Source of the DNA: an uncultured Blautia sp.
Lineage (GTDB): Bacteria; Bacillota; Clostridia; Lachnospirales; Lachnospiraceae
Length of the DNA: 45,795 nucleotides
NCBI GenBank assembly: GCA_946629475.1
Contig: CAMOXX010000001.1
Coordinates: forward strand, 1-45,795
Reading direction: 5' to 3'
Part shown: positions 43,786 to 45,795 of the stretch, one piece after another
Layout: the number at the start of each line of letters is the position of its first letter
How positions within the stretch are numbered: the stretch's first letter is position 1
Notes under the pieces: model-generated
The model's input: the letters and a program-made list of their open reading frames with translations, nothing else
Database searches by the model: none
Told to the model about the DNA's origin: nothing
Program-made: the position numbers and the translations under genes

Positions 43786-44576
43786 TGTATTCCTCCTGAT
43801 GGTTCCGCGCTGAGAGCGCTGCTGTCTTTTCCATGCTCCTGCGCTATGATAGTGATGCGTTCCGAATCCTCCCCCGGTTCCGCATCCGTATAGGCCTCCC
43901 GCACCTCCAGGACGCGCATCCCCGATTCACAGAGCAGACGGCACACCGTATCGCGGGGATATGCCCTCTGCAGATGTATTTCCTCGGATTTTTCAAAAAG
44001 GCCGTCGGGACGGGGCAGGAACAGGGTCAGGTCATATTCATTGACCATGCTTTCCCCATCATAATCGTTCTCCCAGATAAAGCTTCCTTCCTCACGGTTT
44101 TCGGCAATCGTTGTACTGCCAAGCACATCACGGTATTTGTGAACCGTATTCATGTCGAAGATAAAAATTCCTCCGGGATCCAGATAATTATTGACCAGCC
44201 GGAACGTCTCGAGCAGTTCTTCCTCCTCCAGGAGATAGTTGAGGGAATCGCACACGCTCACCACGGCGCGGACCGTCCCGTAGAGTTCAAACTCCGTCAT
44301 ATCCTGCATCAGATACAGAATGTTATGTCCCGACCGGGCTCTTTTTTCCGAAGCGGCCAGCAGCATCTCCTCCGACATGTCGACCCCGATCATATCGAAG
44401 CCATAATCTGCCAGAAGTTCCGTCATCGTGCCGGTTCCGCATCCAAGGTCAAGCACAAGACCGTCCTCAATTCCATATTTTTTCAGTTTTTTTCGGATAT
44501 AGCAGGCCCACGCCTCATAATCCACATTATCCTGGAAAATGTCGTAAACGAGGGCAAAATCTTCGTAAGAACCCAT
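43782..44576 (-). CDS. Class I SAM-dependent methyltransferase
   Basis: A 264-residue methyltransferase-fold protein. SAM-binding motif I is VLDLGCGTGTMTELL (about 40-54); motif II GVDMSEEML and motif IV VVSVCDSLNYLL are clear. The start YEDFALVYDIFQDNVDYEAW is typical of a clostridial methyltransferase family often found beside hslO. The substrate is unknown. Two ATGs lie next to each other; the second (44576) has the better distance (7 bases) from GGAGG. It is coupled to hslO by overlap and follows a stem-loop at 44611-44642. Confidence 0.88.
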   Translation of the reverse strand: MGSYEDFALVYDIFQDNVDYEAWACYIRKKLKKYGIEDGLVLDLGCGTGTMTELLADYGFDMIGVDMSEEMLLAASEKRARSGHNILYLMQDMTEFELYGTVRAVVSVCDSLNYLLEEEELLETFRLVNNYLDPGGIFIFDMNTVHKYRDVLGSTTIAENREEGSFIWENDYDGESMVNEYDLTLFLPRPDGLFEKSEEIHLQRAYPRDTVCRLLCESGMRVLEVREAYTDAEPGEDSERITIIAQEHGKDSSALSAEPSGGIQ

Positions 44577-44610
44577 CATCTCTCCTCCGGCTGATCGTTC
44601 GGACAGGAAT

Positions 44611-44642
44611 CACCCCCATACCCCTGACGGGATATGGGGGTG
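44611..44642. other. Strong stem-loop between lipoprotein and methyltransferase genes
   Basis: A perfect 10-bp inverted repeat (CACCCCCATA / TATGGGGGTG) encloses 12 nt whose inner CCC/GGG could extend the stem. There is no T-run on either side (minus strand continues GATTCCTG), so it is not a standard intrinsic terminator. It lies 12-43 bp past the lipoprotein stop and may stabilise the mRNA 3' end or attenuate read-through to the methyltransferase. Confidence 0.6.
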
Positions 44643-44653
44643 ATGAATACGGT

Positions 44654-45643
44654 TTATTCCTCGCCCGTAATCGGCATGTACCGGACATCGCCGGCCTCTC
44701 CATTATAGTAATAATCAATATCGTTCTGGTCATATACGATGGAAACATCGCTTTCGTCGAAGCGGTATACATTGCCTTCCTCGTCGGACCATGTCCCGTC
44801 ATCGTTGTTCCAGACCACAAACGGACGGCCGCTTCCGTCGTTGCTGTAGAGCGTCCTTGTGCGGTTGGTGTCACTGAGGTCATCCTCCGTGTAGCCTGCG
44901 CCGTCTGAAGCGGAAGCAGCATCCACCGCTTCACCTTCGCCGGTTCCTTCCCCTGCTGCCGCTGCGTCCAGCGCAGGAACTGCTGCTGCCGCACCCGCTG
45001 CGAGAGGCGAATCAGCCGAAAGAATCTTGAAGCTGTTGACCGCATTGTTCACCTTTGTGAGCACTTCATCGTCATCCGTGTTGACATTCGCGTTGATCTC
45101 GTAGTACTCTGTCTCGTTGCTGATATACTTGATGATATTGCTCACGACGCCGTCGCTCTTCTCGGTATTCAAATATTTCACCAGATAATAGATGACATTC
45201 ACGCCGCCCTGATCCTCATTGCTGTAGTTCAGGATCTCAAATTCGCCGTCCTCCAGCTCCTTTGCGCGTTCCAGCGTCATAGCCATATCCTCGGAATCCG
45301 GCAGGACCAGGGTGTCCATATCGGCTTCGTTTCCGTGGATAACCACGATCTTTCCGCTGTCGGACTCAATGCTTACGATTCCGTTGGCATCTGTCTTGTT
45401 CGACCAGTTCTCATCCGGCATATCAATCGAAATACTGCCGTCCAGAGAAGTATACACAGGTTCCCAGACCACCGGTTCCTCGGTCGGAACAGGCTCCTGC
45501 TCGGGTTCCGGCGTAGGCGTCGGATTCTCTTCGTCCACGATCACCTGTTCTTCAGGCTTCTTCCCTCCAAAATTACAGGCGGACAGAACGCACGAAAGTG
45601 ACGCTGCAACCGCCAGCAAGGCGAGTAATCTTCTGTTTTTCAT
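44654..45643 (-). CDS. Lipoprotein of unknown function
   Basis: A 329-residue exported lipoprotein. A signal peptide ends in a lipobox LSAC with Cys23 as the lipidation site. A Pro/Thr/Glu-rich tether (about 38-58) and a globular domain (about 60-210, alpha/beta pattern) follow. An Ala/Glu/Gly-rich linker (about 215-250) leads to an acidic C-terminal part with many Asp and Tyr. No enzymatic motif is recognised. AAGGAGG lies close upstream of the ATG at 45643 and a strong promoter is at 45728-45756. It may be a surface-anchored adaptor or sensor; no function is assigned. Confidence 0.85.
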   Translation of the reverse strand: MKNRRLLALLAVAASLSCVLSACNFGGKKPEEQVIVDEENPTPTPEPEQEPVPTEEPVVWEPVYTSLDGSISIDMPDENWSNKTDANGIVSIESDSGKIVVIHGNEADMDTLVLPDSEDMAMTLERAKELEDGEFEILNYSNEDQGGVNVIYYLVKYLNTEKSDGVVSNIIKYISNETEYYEINANVNTDDDEVLTKVNNAVNSFKILSADSPLAAGAAAAVPALDAAAAGEGTGEGEAVDAASASDGAGYTEDDLSDTNRTRTLYSNDGSGRPFVVWNNDDGTWSDEEGNVYRFDESDVSIVYDQNDIDYYYNGEAGDVRYMPITGEE

Positions 45644-45727
45644 GTTGTCCTCCTTAAGTTACATTTTCCCCCTTTTCAGGTGCATGTCAGATATGCTGCA
45701 CCCCCGGACATTTCCGGATTACTCACC

Positions 45728-45756
45728 ATTTTACCTTTTTCTTATGTTTATGTCAA
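45728..45756 (-). promoter_or_regulatory. Sigma-A promoter of the lipoprotein gene
   Basis: On the minus strand a perfect TTGACA (45756-45751), a 17-nt spacer and TAAAAT (45733-45728) precede the ATG at 45643 by about 85 nt. A small stem-loop (CCGGA / TCCGG, loop AATG) lies in the leader near 45707-45720. Confidence 0.75.
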
Positions 45757-45795
45757 CAAGTTATAGTAAGCGAGGAAAGCAATTGCGGTTTGAGC

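Noticed and set aside
1..45795. Mobile element, prophage or CRISPR array
   Set aside because: No transposase, integrase, phage structural gene, terminal inverted repeats or regularly spaced repeats were seen on either strand.

Overview
The window looks like a chromosomal piece of an anaerobic Bacillota, most likely a Lachnospiraceae-type Clostridia. This is inferred from AddAB-type recombination, AGGAGG ribosome binding sites, sigma-A promoters (TTGACA-17-TATAAT), LCP and LTA-synthase-like envelope enzymes, acidic Tyr/Asp-rich low-complexity segments in secreted proteins, and a microcompartment resembling clostridial fucose/rhamnose loci. No rRNA, tRNA, CRISPR array or insertion sequence was recognised, and every predicted gene appears intact.

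Positions 68-13615 form an envelope region. On the minus strand lie two glycosyltransferases (one bimodular), an initiating sugar-phosphate transferase, an LCP ligase, another glycosyltransferase, an HtrA protease, a ClpX-like ATPase, a zinc-ribbon protein and a secreted Fn3-SGNH hydrolase. A plus-strand D-alanyl-D-alanine carboxypeptidase-like gene ends at a bidirectional terminator shared with the next region. Together these suggest synthesis and wall attachment of an extracellular polysaccharide, with envelope protein quality control alongside.

Positions 13656-24502 hold the centrepiece, a 15-gene minus-strand bacterial microcompartment (BMC) operon driven by a consensus promoter at 24585-24613. 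In transcription order it encodes an EutS/PduU shell protein, an EutP/PduV GTPase, a class II (fuculose-phosphate type) aldolase, a CoA-acylating aldehyde dehydrogenase, a zinc alcohol dehydrogenase, four BMC-H shell proteins, PduL, an EutN vertex protein, PduS, PduT, a DeoR regulator and an iron alcohol dehydrogenase. Four enzymes carry related amphipathic encapsulation peptides. No diol dehydratase, B12-dependent or glycyl radical, is present, so the simplest model is that the aldolase releases an aldehyde (L-lactaldehyde from fuculose- or rhamnulose-1-phosphate). The shell would then confine a dismutation: oxidation through acyl-CoA and acyl-phosphate, and reduction to 1,2-propanediol. PduS and PduT would offer an electron exit through the shell.

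Positions 24503-45795 are mostly housekeeping. They contain two PHP-domain phosphoesterases (one a likely histidinol phosphatase) converging on hisC, a Nudix hydrolase, an LTA-synthase-like membrane enzyme, valS, deoC, cdd, a PspC protein, a divergent rRNA m5C methyltransferase, addA/addB, Hsp33, a SAM methyltransferase and a lipoprotein with its own strong promoter. Genes are tightly packed with several start/stop overlaps and two convergent 3' overlaps.
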